The position numbers were made by a program, and so were the translations under genes. Below, one piece after another: positions 15,300 through 23,924 of a stretch of 64,000 nt of DNA (its first letter is position 1; each line of letters begins with the position of its first letter). This DNA comes from DATARH01 sp036268425. GTDB lineage: Bacteria > Pseudomonadota > Alphaproteobacteria > ATCC43930 > CGMCC-115725. The notes below the pieces were generated by a model. That model worked only from the letters and a program-made list of their open reading frames with translations. It did not search any database and was not told the origin of the DNA. The stretch lies in assembly GCA_036268425.1 (NCBI GenBank), contig DATAUE010000116.1, positions 12,497 through 76,496 on the forward strand. The letters are read 5' to 3'.

Positions 15300-16409
15300 A
15301 TGAGAAATTGGCCAAGCGTGCTGCGGATTTGCCTCGTCGTTCTAACGCTGGCGGTACGGCCATTGGCAGCCGGAGCGGAGGAGCCGCGCCTCCACATCTA
15401 CAACTGGTCCGATTATATCGCTCCGGACACGATCGCGAATTTCGAGAAGGAAACAGGAATCGCCGTCACCTACGACGTCTATGATGGCAACGAGGTGCTC
15501 GAAGCGAAGTTGCTCGCCGGACATTCCGGGTATGACATCGTGGTGCCGTCCGCCAGCCCGTACATGGCGCGGCAGATCGTCGACGGCGCCTATCTCGCGC
15601 TCGACAAGGCCAAGCTGCCGAACTTCAAAAACCTCGACCCGAGGATGCTGGCATTGGCCGCGACCGCCGACCCCGGCAACGCGCATGGCGTGCCCTATTT
15701 GTGGAGCGTCACCGGCATCGGCTTCAATACCGCAATGCTCGACCGCGTGCTGGGCGCCGATGCGCCGCGCGACAGCCTTGCGCTGCTGTTCGATCCGGCA
15801 CTGGCGGCAAAGCTCGCCCGCTGCGGCATCGAGCTGCTCGACACGCCGCAGGAGGTCATCCCGGCGGCACTGGCCTATCTCGGGATCGACCCGGTCAGCC
15901 GCAACCTCGGCGATCTCGATCGCGCCATTGCGCTGATCGACCATATTCGCCCCTTTGTGCGGCGGTTTCATTCCTCGCAATACATCAACGACCTGGCCTC
16001 GGGGGATATCTGCATCGCGCTGGGCTATTCGGGCGATGTGATCCAGGCGCGCAACCGCGCCCGCGAAGCCGAGAGCCCGGTCGATATCGCCTTTCGCGTA
16101 CCGCGCCAGGGTGCGCAGATGTCGATCGACATGCTCGGCATCCCGGCCGACGCGCCGCACCCCGACAACGCGCACCGCTTTCTCGACTATATGCTGCGCC
16201 CCGAGGTGATCGCGGCAGTCAGCAACGCCGTGTCATACCCAAACCCGAATCTGGCGGCAACCGCGCTGGTCTCTCCCGACATCCGGGATGATCCCGGCAT
16301 CTACCCGCCGGCATCGGTACGCCGTGTTCTGTACGTCGACCAGCCGGCGCCGCGCGCCTACGAGCGCGCCCGCACCCGTGCCTGGAACCGCGTCAAATCC
16401 GGTTGCTGA
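15300..16409 (+). CDS. potF: Spermidine/putrescine-type ABC transporter periplasmic binding protein
   Basis: A 369-residue exported protein. The signal peptide (about 1-25) ends near AAGAEEPRLH. The mature N-terminus LHIYNWSDYIAPDTIANFEKETG is the diagnostic PotD/PotF opening, with NWSDY contacting the polyamine. Further markers are YDVYDGNEVLEAKLLAG, YDIVVPS and IALGYSGDVIQA. It delivers putrescine or spermidine to the membrane complex encoded immediately downstream. The ATG at 15300 was chosen because the signal peptide begins there; in-frame upstream sequence overlaps the divergent DUF4410 gene and has no export signal. Substrate within the polyamine group is unresolved. Confidence 0.93.
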   Translation: MRNWPSVLRICLVVLTLAVRPLAAGAEEPRLHIYNWSDYIAPDTIANFEKETGIAVTYDVYDGNEVLEAKLLAGHSGYDIVVPSASPYMARQIVDGAYLALDKAKLPNFKNLDPRMLALAATADPGNAHGVPYLWSVTGIGFNTAMLDRVLGADAPRDSLALLFDPALAAKLARCGIELLDTPQEVIPAALAYLGIDPVSRNLGDLDRAIALIDHIRPFVRRFHSSQYINDLASGDICIALGYSGDVIQARNRAREAESPVDIAFRVPRQGAQMSIDMLGIPADAPHPDNAHRFLDYMLRPEVIAAVSNAVSYPNPNLAATALVSPDIRDDPGIYPPASVRRVLYVDQPAPRAYERARTRAWNRVKSGC

Positions 16410-16421
16410 GCGGCGCGGCAG

Positions 16422-17483
16422 ATGGCGGTGCTCGACATCAGCGGCGTCAGCAAGCGGTTTGCCGCTTCCGTTGCGGTCGATCAGGTATCGCTGAGCCTCG
16501 AAGCCGGCGAATTCTTTGCGCTGCTCGGCCCTTCAGGCTGCGGCAAGACGACGTTGCTGCGCCTGATTGCCGGCTTCGAAATCCCCGATGCGGGCCGTAT
16601 TCATATCGACGGCGTCGATATGACCGACATGCCGCCCTATGCCCGCCCGGTCAATATGATGTTCCAGTCCTACGCGCTGTTTCCGCATCTCGATGTCGCC
16701 GGCAACATCGCATTCGGCCTGAAGCAGGAAGGGATGGAACGCAGCCGCCGCGACGCACGGGTGGCCGAGATGCTGGCCTTGGTGCAGATGGCGGATTATG
16801 CGCACCGCCGCCCGCACGAATTGTCGGGCGGCCAGAAACAGCGGGTCGCCTTGGCGCGAGCGCTGGCGAAAATGCCCAAGTTGCTGCTGCTCGACGAGCC
16901 ACTGGCGGCGCTCGACCGCAAACTGCGCGAGGAAACCCGGCTTGAACTGACTGCCATCCAGTCGCGGCTCGGGACGACCTTTCTGGTCGTCACGCATGAC
17001 CAGGAAGAAGCGCTCGGCCTCGCCTCGCGCGTCGCGGTGATGCGCCAGGGCCGCCTCGTCCAGACCGGGCGCCCGGCCGACATCTACGAACAGCCGAATT
17101 CGCGCTTTGTCGCGGATTTTGTCGGGGCGGTGAACCTGTTCGACGGCGAAGTGGTCGCCGGAGGTGGTGCGCTCGCGGTGTCGGATGCCGCAGAGTCGAT
17201 CCCGCTACCACCACTCGCGATGTCGCCACCCGGAACAGCGCTAACCCTGGGCCTGCGCCCCGAAAAACTGCACCTGTCGCGGAACCGCCCGGCCGGCTTC
17301 GCGCTCGCGGCGACGATCGTCTCGATCGACTATCAGGGCGGCCAGTCGATGGTCCATCTGACGACCGCCGCCGGCCGCAAGATGCGTGCCCACATGTCCA
17401 GTGCCGACGTCCTCGACCTGCCGCGAGATGCGCCGATATGGTGCACCTGGACGCCGCACGACGCCGTGGTGCTGGCCGGATGA
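16422..17483 (+). CDS. potG: Polyamine ABC transporter ATP-binding protein
   Basis: A 353-residue ATPase. Walker A GPSGCGKTT lies near residues 36-44, the Q-loop in MFQSYALFPH, signature LSGGQKQRVALARAL near 137, Walker B LLLLDEPLAALD and switch HDQEEAL. A C-terminal TOBE-type beta-barrel (about 240-353) follows, with LGLRPEKLHL. This domain order is that of PotA/PotG, in which TOBE couples to polyamine import control. It lies 12 nt after the binding-protein gene, clearly in the same operon, and 76 nt before the first permease gene. Confidence 0.94.
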   Translation: MAVLDISGVSKRFAASVAVDQVSLSLEAGEFFALLGPSGCGKTTLLRLIAGFEIPDAGRIHIDGVDMTDMPPYARPVNMMFQSYALFPHLDVAGNIAFGLKQEGMERSRRDARVAEMLALVQMADYAHRRPHELSGGQKQRVALARALAKMPKLLLLDEPLAALDRKLREETRLELTAIQSRLGTTFLVVTHDQEEALGLASRVAVMRQGRLVQTGRPADIYEQPNSRFVADFVGAVNLFDGEVVAGGGALAVSDAAESIPLPPLAMSPPGTALTLGLRPEKLHLSRNRPAGFALAATIVSIDYQGGQSMVHLTTAAGRKMRAHMSSADVLDLPRDAPIWCTWTPHDAVVLAG

Positions 17484-17559
17484 CGCCGCCCTTCAATGAC
17501 GGCGACTTTCGGAGGGGATCAGACGGGCATAGCCAGCGCCACCCCAAGCCGTCAGCACG

Positions 17560-18441
17560 ATGACGGGCATCGGTATCTGGCAGCGGCGGTTGTTGATTGG
17601 ATTGCCGTTCCTGTGGCTCGCGGTGTTTTTTCTGCTGCCGCTGGCGATGGTCGCCGGCATCAGTGTCACCGAGAGCGCCGACGCGATCCCGCCGTTCGAG
17701 CCGTTGCTGCGCCACACGGCGGCCGGATGGCAGGCGCACGCGACGTTCGCCAGCTACCGCGAACTGGCCGAAGGCTGCCTGAGGGTCTACGTCAACTCGC
17801 TCGCCAATGCCGGGCTGGCGACGCTGTTGTGCCTGGTGATGGGTTATCCCATCGCGTTCGCCATCGTTAGAGCGCCGGCAGTGTCGCGGCACGCGCTGCT
17901 GTTTCTGGTGATGCTGCCGTTCTGGACGAGTTTTCTGATCCGGGTCTACGCCTGGATCGCGATCCTGCAGCCAAGCGGGCTGATCAACCGGCTGCTGATC
18001 GCCGGCGGACTGATCGAGACGCCGCTGCCGCTCCTCTATAACGGGTTCTCGGTTGTGCTTGGCCTCGTCTATTCATACCTGCCGTTTATGATCCTGCCGC
18101 TTTACGGCAGCCTGTCGCGGCTCGACGAGGCGCTGGTCGAAGCTGCTGCCGATCTCGGCGCGCCGCCGTGGCGCGTGTTTCTCGGCGTTGTTCTGCCGCT
18201 GACCCTGCCCGGCATCGCGGCCGGCACGCTGCTGGTGTTCATCCCGGCGATCGGCGAATTCGTGATTCCCGACCTGCTTGGCGGACCCGATACGCTGATG
18301 ATCGGCAAGCTGTTGTGGCAGGAATTTTTCGACAATGTCGATTGGCCGGCTGCCTCAGCCGTTGCGATGGCATTGGTCGCTGTTGTGACGCTGCCGCTGC
18401 TATTGGCGCAGCGGGTTATCGAGCGGCAACAGGCAGGATGA
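17560..18441 (+). CDS. potH: Polyamine ABC transporter permease (PotB/PotH type)
   Basis: A 293-residue integral membrane protein with six predicted helices. The first is LLIGLPFLWLAVFFLLPLAM. A large periplasmic loop follows (about 40-85). The EAA loop for the ATPase is EAAADLGAPPWRVFLGVVLPLTLPG (E-A-A-x-x-x-G-A). The motif LLGGPDTLMIGKLLWQEFF is typical of PotB/PotH. The stop overlaps the next permease start by ATGA. It forms the heterodimeric channel with the protein at 18438. Confidence 0.93.
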   Translation: MTGIGIWQRRLLIGLPFLWLAVFFLLPLAMVAGISVTESADAIPPFEPLLRHTAAGWQAHATFASYRELAEGCLRVYVNSLANAGLATLLCLVMGYPIAFAIVRAPAVSRHALLFLVMLPFWTSFLIRVYAWIAILQPSGLINRLLIAGGLIETPLPLLYNGFSVVLGLVYSYLPFMILPLYGSLSRLDEALVEAAADLGAPPWRVFLGVVLPLTLPGIAAGTLLVFIPAIGEFVIPDLLGGPDTLMIGKLLWQEFFDNVDWPAASAVAMALVAVVTLPLLLAQRVIERQQAG

Positions 18442-19262
18442 GGGGCCGCGGCATCACGGCGTTTCGCAGCGCCACGCTGGCACTCGGCTTTGGGTTTTTG
18501 TACCTGCCGATCGCCGTATTGGTGGCCTATTCATTTAATGGCTCGCGGCTGGTGACGATCTGGGGCGGGTTTTCGACCCGCTGGTACAGCGCATTACTTG
18601 ACGACGACAAGTTTCTGTCGGCGGCATTGACCAGCCTCGAAATTGGCGTGATGGCGGCGAGTGCCGCGCTGGTGCTGGGAACCTGCGCCGGGCTGGCAAT
18701 GAACCGGTTTGCCCGGTTCCGCGGCCGGCTGCTGTTCAGCTTTATGCTGATGACGCCGCTGGTGGTGCCGGAAATCATTCTGGGGCTGTCACTGTTGCTG
18801 CTGTTTGTCGCGCTGCAGGATTGGGTTGGGTGGCCGCACGGCCGGGGCCTCGCCACCGTGACGATCGCGCATGCGACGTTTACCGCCTGCTTTGTCGCAG
18901 TTCTGGTGCGGGCGCAGCTTGCCGGATTTGATCGCAGCCTCGAAGAAGCGGCGCTCGATCTCGGCGCTCGCCCGTTCGGAGTGCTGTGGCGGATTACGCT
19001 GCCCGGCATCAGCCCGGCACTGGTCGCGGGCTGGCTTCTCGCTTTTACGATGTCGCTCGACGATCTGGTGGTCGCGAGTTTCGTTTCCGGACCATCAGCG
19101 ACGACGCTGCCGATGGCGGTTTATTCCAGCGTCCGCATCGGCGTAACGCCGGAAATCAATGCGCTTGCAACCCTGTTTCTTGTCCTCGTTGTCGCACTGG
19201 TGGCGCTGTCGGCCTCGCTGATGGCGCGGCAGGAGAAACGACGGACGACGACACTGTCGTGA
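18438..19262 (+). CDS. potI: Polyamine ABC transporter permease (PotC/PotI type)
   Basis: A 274-residue permease. It has an N-terminal helix LALGFGFLYLPIAVLVAYSFNGS, the YSFN signature of PotC/PotI, and MLMTPLVVPEIILGLSLLLLF. The EAA loop is EEAALDLGARPFGVLWRITLPG. SLDDLVVASFVSGP is the signature that aligns in this subfamily. The start at 18438 is fixed by the ATGA overlap with the upstream permease; the open frame extends further 5' inside that gene but has no membrane pattern there. A hairpin terminator at 19338 ends the operon. Confidence 0.93.
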   Translation: MRGRGITAFRSATLALGFGFLYLPIAVLVAYSFNGSRLVTIWGGFSTRWYSALLDDDKFLSAALTSLEIGVMAASAALVLGTCAGLAMNRFARFRGRLLFSFMLMTPLVVPEIILGLSLLLLFVALQDWVGWPHGRGLATVTIAHATFTACFVAVLVRAQLAGFDRSLEEAALDLGARPFGVLWRITLPGISPALVAGWLLAFTMSLDDLVVASFVSGPSATTLPMAVYSSVRIGVTPEINALATLFLVLVVALVALSASLMARQEKRRTTTLS

Positions 19263-19337
19263 TGCGGCCGAAATCAATCTCTGCAAATCAGGCCGCTGGA
19301 TGCCGTTAGGACCGTGCGGCCCGTCATCAGACTCAAC

Positions 19338-19359
19338 AAGGGGGCCTTGCGGCCCCCTT
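19338..19359. terminator. Convergent-gene terminator hairpin
   Basis: AAGGGGGCC (19338-19346) pairs perfectly with GGCCCCCTT (19351-19359) around a TTGC loop. It lies between the polyamine permease gene (plus) and the Met/Gly-rich protein gene (minus), so it can serve both. T-runs are short. Confidence 0.75.
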
Positions 19360-19395
19360 GAATGCCAAAGCCTGTGTCCGGGCTGTGGCGATAGC

Positions 19396-19851
19396 TTAGT
19401 GACCGCTCGGCCGGGGGCCCGATGCATCCGGCGCCATGCCGCCTGGTCCCATGCCGCCCGGTCCCATGCCGCTCGGTCCCATGCCGCCCGGTCCCATACT
19501 GCCGGGCCCCATGCCGCCCGGTGGCATCGCTCCCGGCGGCATGCCGCCGCCCGGCCCGCCTTGCACGCGGGCAAGTTCGTCGCGGTTGAGCTGGTCGGTC
19601 ATGTTATCGTCCTGACTCGTCGCATGCATTTTGCCCATGTGACGGTGCATCCTGCCGTGCATCGCCATGTGGTGGCGCATCGGCCGATGCCGCTGCCGTG
19701 TGGCCATCGGCGCCCCTTCTGACGAGGGCGCCCCGGGGGCTGCCGCGGGCTGTGACGGCGACGTGGGGCTCATCGGAGCATTCTGCGCCCAAACCGGGCC
19801 GGCAATCACCAGGGCCGCAGCGATCGCGACGCCATTCAAGAGATGCTTCAT
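19396..19851 (-). CDS. Secreted Met/His/Gly-Pro-rich low-complexity protein ending GPRPSGH
   Basis: A 151-residue exported protein. The Sec signal peptide ends at VWA-QNAP (about residue 23). The mature protein has a Pro/Ala/Ser segment, then a His/Met cluster RHRPMRHHMAMHGRMHRHMGKMH (about 55-77) suited to binding copper or other soft metals. A short charged section, DQLNRDELARVQGG, leads to a tandem of about ten Gly-Met-Pro-Gly hexapeptide-like units, and the protein ends GPRPSGH. The same terminal seven residues close the unrelated lipoprotein at 26941. No homologue is recognized. It could be a periplasmic metal chaperone or simply a disordered envelope protein. Confidence 0.7.
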   Translation of the reverse strand: MKHLLNGVAIAAALVIAGPVWAQNAPMSPTSPSQPAAAPGAPSSEGAPMATRQRHRPMRHHMAMHGRMHRHMGKMHATSQDDNMTDQLNRDELARVQGGPGGGMPPGAMPPGGMGPGSMGPGGMGPSGMGPGGMGPGGMAPDASGPRPSGH

Positions 19852-20117
19852 GCCTCTGTCCTCTGTGGCAGTTCTGGTTGCACAATACGCTGCAAAGGCA
19901 CGCTCTGTGCTCGGGGCGTCCTTGCCGGGCTCGGTCCCAACAACGGCAGTCGCGGTTGTTCGTTCCCGTCAAAACGCAACTGTCGGTATTCCGATCGAAT
20001 CGTCGTGGCGATCGAACGCATCGCCGGCGCCGGATAATATGGCCGGTGCGTTTCACGTTCAAGCATCGGGTGCTTTTGGTGCACACAGCAATCGCGTTCC
20101 GCGAAATCAGAAAGTCG

Positions 20118-21806
20118 ATGCCGCGACTGGCCCGCTGGCGCCTGTGCTTAGGCGGGTACGCGGGCTTTCTCGTGATGTGCGTCATCCTTCTGATGGCGCC
20201 CGCAAATGCCGCCGCCGATCACGACACGCTGACGATCGGCATCACGCAGTTTCCCTCGACCCTGAACCCCGATATCGACCCGATGTTGGCCAAGACCTAT
20301 GTGCTCGGCATGGCAGTCCGGCCGTTTACCGCTTACGGGGCCGATTGGAAACTGGCCTGCCTACTGTGCACGGCGGTGCCGACGATCGCCAATGGCGCCG
20401 CTGTCCCGGTCGATCTTCCCGACGGAAAGAAGGGCATCGATCTGACCTACACGATCCGCCCCGACGCAAGCTGGGGCGACGGCGTACCGGTGACGACTGC
20501 CGATGTCAAATTCACTTACGAGGTCGGCCGTAATCCGCAAAGCGGCGTTGGCAACGCCGAGATGTACCGCCGCATCACCGCCATCGATGTAAAAGACGAC
20601 AAAACCTTTACGATGCATTTCGACAAGCTGACCTTCGACTTTGCCGCGATCGACGATTTCGTGCTGTTGCCGGAGCACCTGGAGCGCACCGCTTTTGCCG
20701 ACCCGGCGCAATATCGCATCAAGACGAAATACGTCACCGATCCGACCAACCCCGGCCTCTATAACGGTCCTTACCGGATCACCGAGGTAGCGCCGGGGTC
20801 ATCCATCGTGCTGGAACCGAACCCGCATTGGGTCGGGCCGCCCGGTCATTTCCATCGTATTACGGTGCGTACGATCGAGAACACCGCAGCGCTCGAAGCC
20901 AATTTGCTGTCGGGTACGATCGACATGGTGGCCGGCGAACTCGGCTTTTCGATCGATCAGGCGCTGAATTTCGACAAGCAGCACAGCGGCGCGTTTCAAG
21001 TGCTGTACAAGCCGGGATTGGGCTTTGAGCATGTCGATCTCAATCTCGGCCGACCAGTGCTGGCCGATCGGCGGGTCCGCGAGGCGCTGATCCTCGGGAT
21101 CGACCGCGAGGCGATCAGCCGCTCGCTGTTTGCCGGACACCAGCCGGTGGCCGACAGCTTCGTCAACCCGCTGGACGCCGGATACAGCGCCGATACGCCT
21201 CATTATGCCTATGATCCAGCACGCGCCGGTGCTCTTCTCGACGAAGCCGGCTGGACGGCACAAGCCGGCGGCGTCCGGCAGAATGCACAAGGCCAGAAGC
21301 TGTCGTTTGAATTGATGACAACATCCGGCAACCGCACCCGCGAGCTGGTCGAGCAGGTATTGCAGAGCCAGTGGCGCAAGATCGGCGTCGACGTTCGCGT
21401 CAAAAACGAGCCGGCCCGCGTTCTGTTCGGCGAAACCGTGCCGCACCGCGATTTTGACATGGCGATGTATGCCTGGATCAGCGCGCCCGAAAACGTGCCG
21501 CGCTCGACGCTTTATTCAAGCGAAATCCCCGACGCCGCCAACGGCTTCGCCGGGCAGAACGCCGCCGGCTTCAAGAGCGCCGAGATGGACAAGCTGATCG
21601 ACGCCCTTGAAGTCGAACTCGACCCCGCGAAGCGCAAAGTGCTGTGGGCTCGGGCGCAACAAGTTTACGCCACCGAGTTGCCGACCCTGCCGCTCTATTT
21701 CCGGTCCGATGCGTTCATCCTGCCGAAATGGCTGCATGGGCTGCAGCCGACCGGCAACCAATCGCCGTCGACGTTATGGATCACCGATTGGACGGCACAA
21801 CCTTAG
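20118..21806 (+). CDS. Family 5 (peptide/nickel-type) ABC transporter substrate-binding protein, orphan
   Basis: A 562-residue exported protein. The signal peptide (about 1-33) ends in NAAADHD. The SBP_bac_5 hallmarks follow: LTIGITQFPSTLNPDIDP, the SWGDGVPVTTADVKFTYE motif, a long lobe-II region with VREALILGIDREAIS, and ANGFAGQNAAGFKSAEMD near the C-terminus. These proteins bind oligopeptides, nickel complexes or opines for ABC uptake. No permease or ATPase is adjacent, so it is an orphan that must use a transporter encoded elsewhere. The ATG at 20118 fits the signal peptide; the open frame runs further 5' into the divergent gene's region and was cut. Divergent from the Met-rich protein. 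Confidence 0.88.
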   Translation: MPRLARWRLCLGGYAGFLVMCVILLMAPANAAADHDTLTIGITQFPSTLNPDIDPMLAKTYVLGMAVRPFTAYGADWKLACLLCTAVPTIANGAAVPVDLPDGKKGIDLTYTIRPDASWGDGVPVTTADVKFTYEVGRNPQSGVGNAEMYRRITAIDVKDDKTFTMHFDKLTFDFAAIDDFVLLPEHLERTAFADPAQYRIKTKYVTDPTNPGLYNGPYRITEVAPGSSIVLEPNPHWVGPPGHFHRITVRTIENTAALEANLLSGTIDMVAGELGFSIDQALNFDKQHSGAFQVLYKPGLGFEHVDLNLGRPVLADRRVREALILGIDREAISRSLFAGHQPVADSFVNPLDAGYSADTPHYAYDPARAGALLDEAGWTAQAGGVRQNAQGQKLSFELMTTSGNRTRELVEQVLQSQWRKIGVDVRVKNEPARVLFGETVPHRDFDMAMYAWISAPENVPRSTLYSSEIPDAANGFAGQNAAGFKSAEMDKLIDALEVELDPAKRKVLWARAQQVYATELPTLPLYFRSDAFILPKWLHGLQPTGNQSPSTLWITDWTAQP

Positions 21807-21915
21807 AGGGCAAGTGCCGGAACGCCGGTTTTCCGCCAAGGCTGGATATTCTGCCACGATCGCAACTGGCGTTATGGCCGAGGCTTGGCCGCCGGGACGA
21901 TCAGGACCGAAGCCC

Positions 21916-22014
21916 ATGAAAACTTTGCCGGCCACGCCCGCATTGCTGCGGGTAGCGCGCCGCGTGGTCTGGTATGAGGAGTCGGAAAAAGCGCTTGGCA
22001 ATCCGGTTCATTTC
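21916..22014 (+). pseudogene. N-terminal remnant of a small conserved hypothetical gene
   Basis: The frame starting at the ATG of 21916 reads a Met-Lys-Thr-Leu opening, then LLRVARRVVWYEE and KALGNPVHF. This resembles the start of a roughly 100-residue family of conserved hypothetical proteins that continue with a L-A-H-V-M-T-Y-G-T box. Here the similarity stops after about 33 codons and the frame runs on into the antisense of the methyltransferase at 22048. The expected downstream box is absent. I read it as a truncated relic; the family recognition is from memory and needs a profile search. Confidence 0.35.
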
Positions 22015-22047
22015 CGTGCGGAAGCCCTCGCGGTTCCCGCCGGAATT

Positions 22048-22680
22048 TCAATCCTTCCGTCCGAAGACGACGAACAGCGGATCTCTGGCATCCTCGACCC
22101 ATTCAGCGAGCTGGCGCGTTTCCACGGCCGCGAACCCGGCATGTTGCACATAGAGTTTGGCGAGGTGGGCATGGCCTTCATCGTCGAGACCGCGCCAGAT
22201 TGCGACCGCCTTGGTCCAGAAGCAGCGGTTTGAAAAGCTGATCGCAACGATGCCGCCGGGGCGCAGCACGCGAGCGACCTCGCGCAACACCGAGACCGGC
22301 CGCTGTAGGTACTGGATCGATACGCACATGGTTACCGCGTCGATGCTGGCGTCAGCGAGCGGCAAGACAGGGTCTCGATTGAGGTTCTGCACAAACCAGC
22401 GGGCGAGGCGCGGGTTGGCGGCCAGCTCGGCCGCGTTCATGCCGTGCCCGATCACTTCGGCATAGTCGATCCCGGGCGGCAGGTGGCTGACCCAGCTGCT
22501 CATCAGATCGAGCACCACGCCGCCGGCCGGCAATGTCGTGCGGTAGAATTCGGTCAGCGCGGCGACCGCACCGTCATCGATGTGATAGACGAGGCGCGGC
22601 GGCTCGTAGAACGCCTCGTCATCCTCGCCGTCGATCTTGTCGAAAGCGCCGTGCGGCAGTCCGAGTACATCCTCATCCAT
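22048..22680 (-). CDS. Class I SAM-dependent methyltransferase (Methyltransf_11 type)
   Basis: A 210-residue protein. The SAM site is degenerate at motif I: VVLDLMSSWVSHLPP (about 55-69) has D-L-M-S-S instead of the usual D-x-G-x-G. Later motifs are good: ASIDAVTMCVSIQYL, VLREVARVLRPGGIVAISFSNR and FWTKAVAIWR. This variant, with a D-L-M-S-S-W-x-S-H loop, occurs in a recognizable subgroup annotated only as methyltransferase. The N-terminus FYEPPRLVYHIDDGAVAAL is also subgroup-typical. The substrate is unknown. It is divergent from the luciferase-like gene at 22862. Confidence 0.8.
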   Translation of the reverse strand: MDEDVLGLPHGAFDKIDGEDDEAFYEPPRLVYHIDDGAVAALTEFYRTTLPAGGVVLDLMSSWVSHLPPGIDYAEVIGHGMNAAELAANPRLARWFVQNLNRDPVLPLADASIDAVTMCVSIQYLQRPVSVLREVARVLRPGGIVAISFSNRCFWTKAVAIWRGLDDEGHAHLAKLYVQHAGFAAVETRQLAEWVEDARDPLFVVFGRKD

Positions 22681-22809
22681 GACCGCACCTTGTCATCGCG
22701 TACCGGACGGCGCAATCGGCGACGGCATTGCCCCGCCGCCGGCGGCGGTTCCGAATCGCGGCTTGCCCGCTGCGCTTGCGGCGTGTTAAGCCGCGTGCGG
22801 CGGATATTC

Positions 22810-22848
22810 CCCAATAACCGCGCCCAATAACCACGCCCAATAACCACG
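22810..22848. repeat. Three tandem 13-bp repeats in the divergent intergenic region
   Basis: The unit CCCAATAACCACG occurs at 22810-22822 (with one change), 22823-22835 and 22836-22848, head to tail. The array ends 13 nt before the ATG of the luciferase-like gene at 22862, so it lies in that gene's leader or promoter. It could be an iterated protein-binding site or a slippage-prone repeat. Confidence 0.8.
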
Positions 22849-22861
22849 ATGGGGGACGGGC

Positions 22862-23896
22862 ATGCGCTTCGGGTTTTTCGACCAACTGCCGTGCGCACCC
22901 GGCTACACCGAGCATCAGCGCTTTCACGATATCCTGGCGCAAATCGAACTCGGTGATCGGATCGGGTTCGATACGGTGTGGCTTGGTGAACTGCATTTCA
23001 GCCGCGGCTTTTCGATCCTTGCCGACCCCTTGATGGTCCTGGCGGCGGCGGCGCAGCGCACGACGCGCATTCGCCTCGGCACGGCGGTAACGTTGTTGCC
23101 GTTGCACAACCCGGTAAAGATCGCCGAGGAAGCCGCGATCGCTGATATTCTCAGCAATGGCCGGCTCGAACTGGGGGTCGGCCGCGGCACCGCGCCGCTG
23201 CATTACGCCGGTTACGATATCCCGCAGGAGGAAAGCCGCCCGCGGTTCGACGAGGCGCTCGATTTTCTGATCGGTGCCTGGACACAGGAGTCGTTTTCGT
23301 TCGAGGGCCGGTATTTCCGCGCCGCCGACCTGAAAATCGTGCCGCGGCCGTTGCAGACGCCGCATCCGCCGATCCGCATCGCCGCCAACAGCCCGGATAC
23401 ATTTCCATTCGCGGCACGGCGGCAATTTCCGATTTTTGCGACGCCGATGATCAACCCGCCCGACAAGCTCAAGGAAGGGCTCGGCATCTATCGCGAAGGC
23501 CTCGCCGGCCAGCCCGGCAATACAGCGCTGGCGTTCCCGGTGCATGTCGCCAGGAGCCGCGAGGCGGCGCGGGCCGAATGCGAGCCGAGCCTGATGCGCT
23601 TTATGCACGAAGCCGCCGAGCGGCTGCGGCCGTTGGGGCAGGGCGACGTCAAGAGCTTTGAGGCATTCCAGCAGGTGCTGGCGCGGATGGACCGGATCAC
23701 TTTCTCCGATATCGACCGCGAGATGGGCGTGTTTGGCGATCCGGAATATTGCGTCGAGCGAGTGCGCGAATTGCAGCGCGACTACGGCATGGACGAGTTC
23801 ATCTGCTACTTCAACCAGGGCGGGCTGATGGACCCCGCGCTGGTGCGTGAGACGATGAGTTTGTTTGCGACCGAAGTGATGCCGCATTGCCGCTGA
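22862..23896 (+). CDS. LLM-class flavin-dependent monooxygenase (bacterial luciferase-like)
   Basis: A 344-residue TIM-barrel flavoprotein. It has FGFFDQLP at the N-terminus, GFDTVWLGELHF (about 40-51), RLGTAVTLLPLHNPVKIAEEAAIADILSNGRLELGVGRG (the luciferase-family core with the S-x-G-R-x-x-x-G-x-G-x-G signature) and YGMDEFICYFNQGG near the C-terminus. It needs FMNH2 or FMN from a partner reductase; the nitroreductase at 8619 is distant. Family members oxidize alkanesulfonates, nitrilotriacetate, long-chain alkanes or aldehydes, so the substrate is unassigned. Spaced 28 nt before the glyoxalase-II-like gene, so probably co-transcribed with it. Confidence 0.9.
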   Translation: MRFGFFDQLPCAPGYTEHQRFHDILAQIELGDRIGFDTVWLGELHFSRGFSILADPLMVLAAAAQRTTRIRLGTAVTLLPLHNPVKIAEEAAIADILSNGRLELGVGRGTAPLHYAGYDIPQEESRPRFDEALDFLIGAWTQESFSFEGRYFRAADLKIVPRPLQTPHPPIRIAANSPDTFPFAARRQFPIFATPMINPPDKLKEGLGIYREGLAGQPGNTALAFPVHVARSREAARAECEPSLMRFMHEAAERLRPLGQGDVKSFEAFQQVLARMDRITFSDIDREMGVFGDPEYCVERVRELQRDYGMDEFICYFNQGGLMDPALVRETMSLFATEVMPHCR

Positions 23897-23924
23897 GTTA
23901 GCCGGCTGAGTTGAGGAAAATGGA

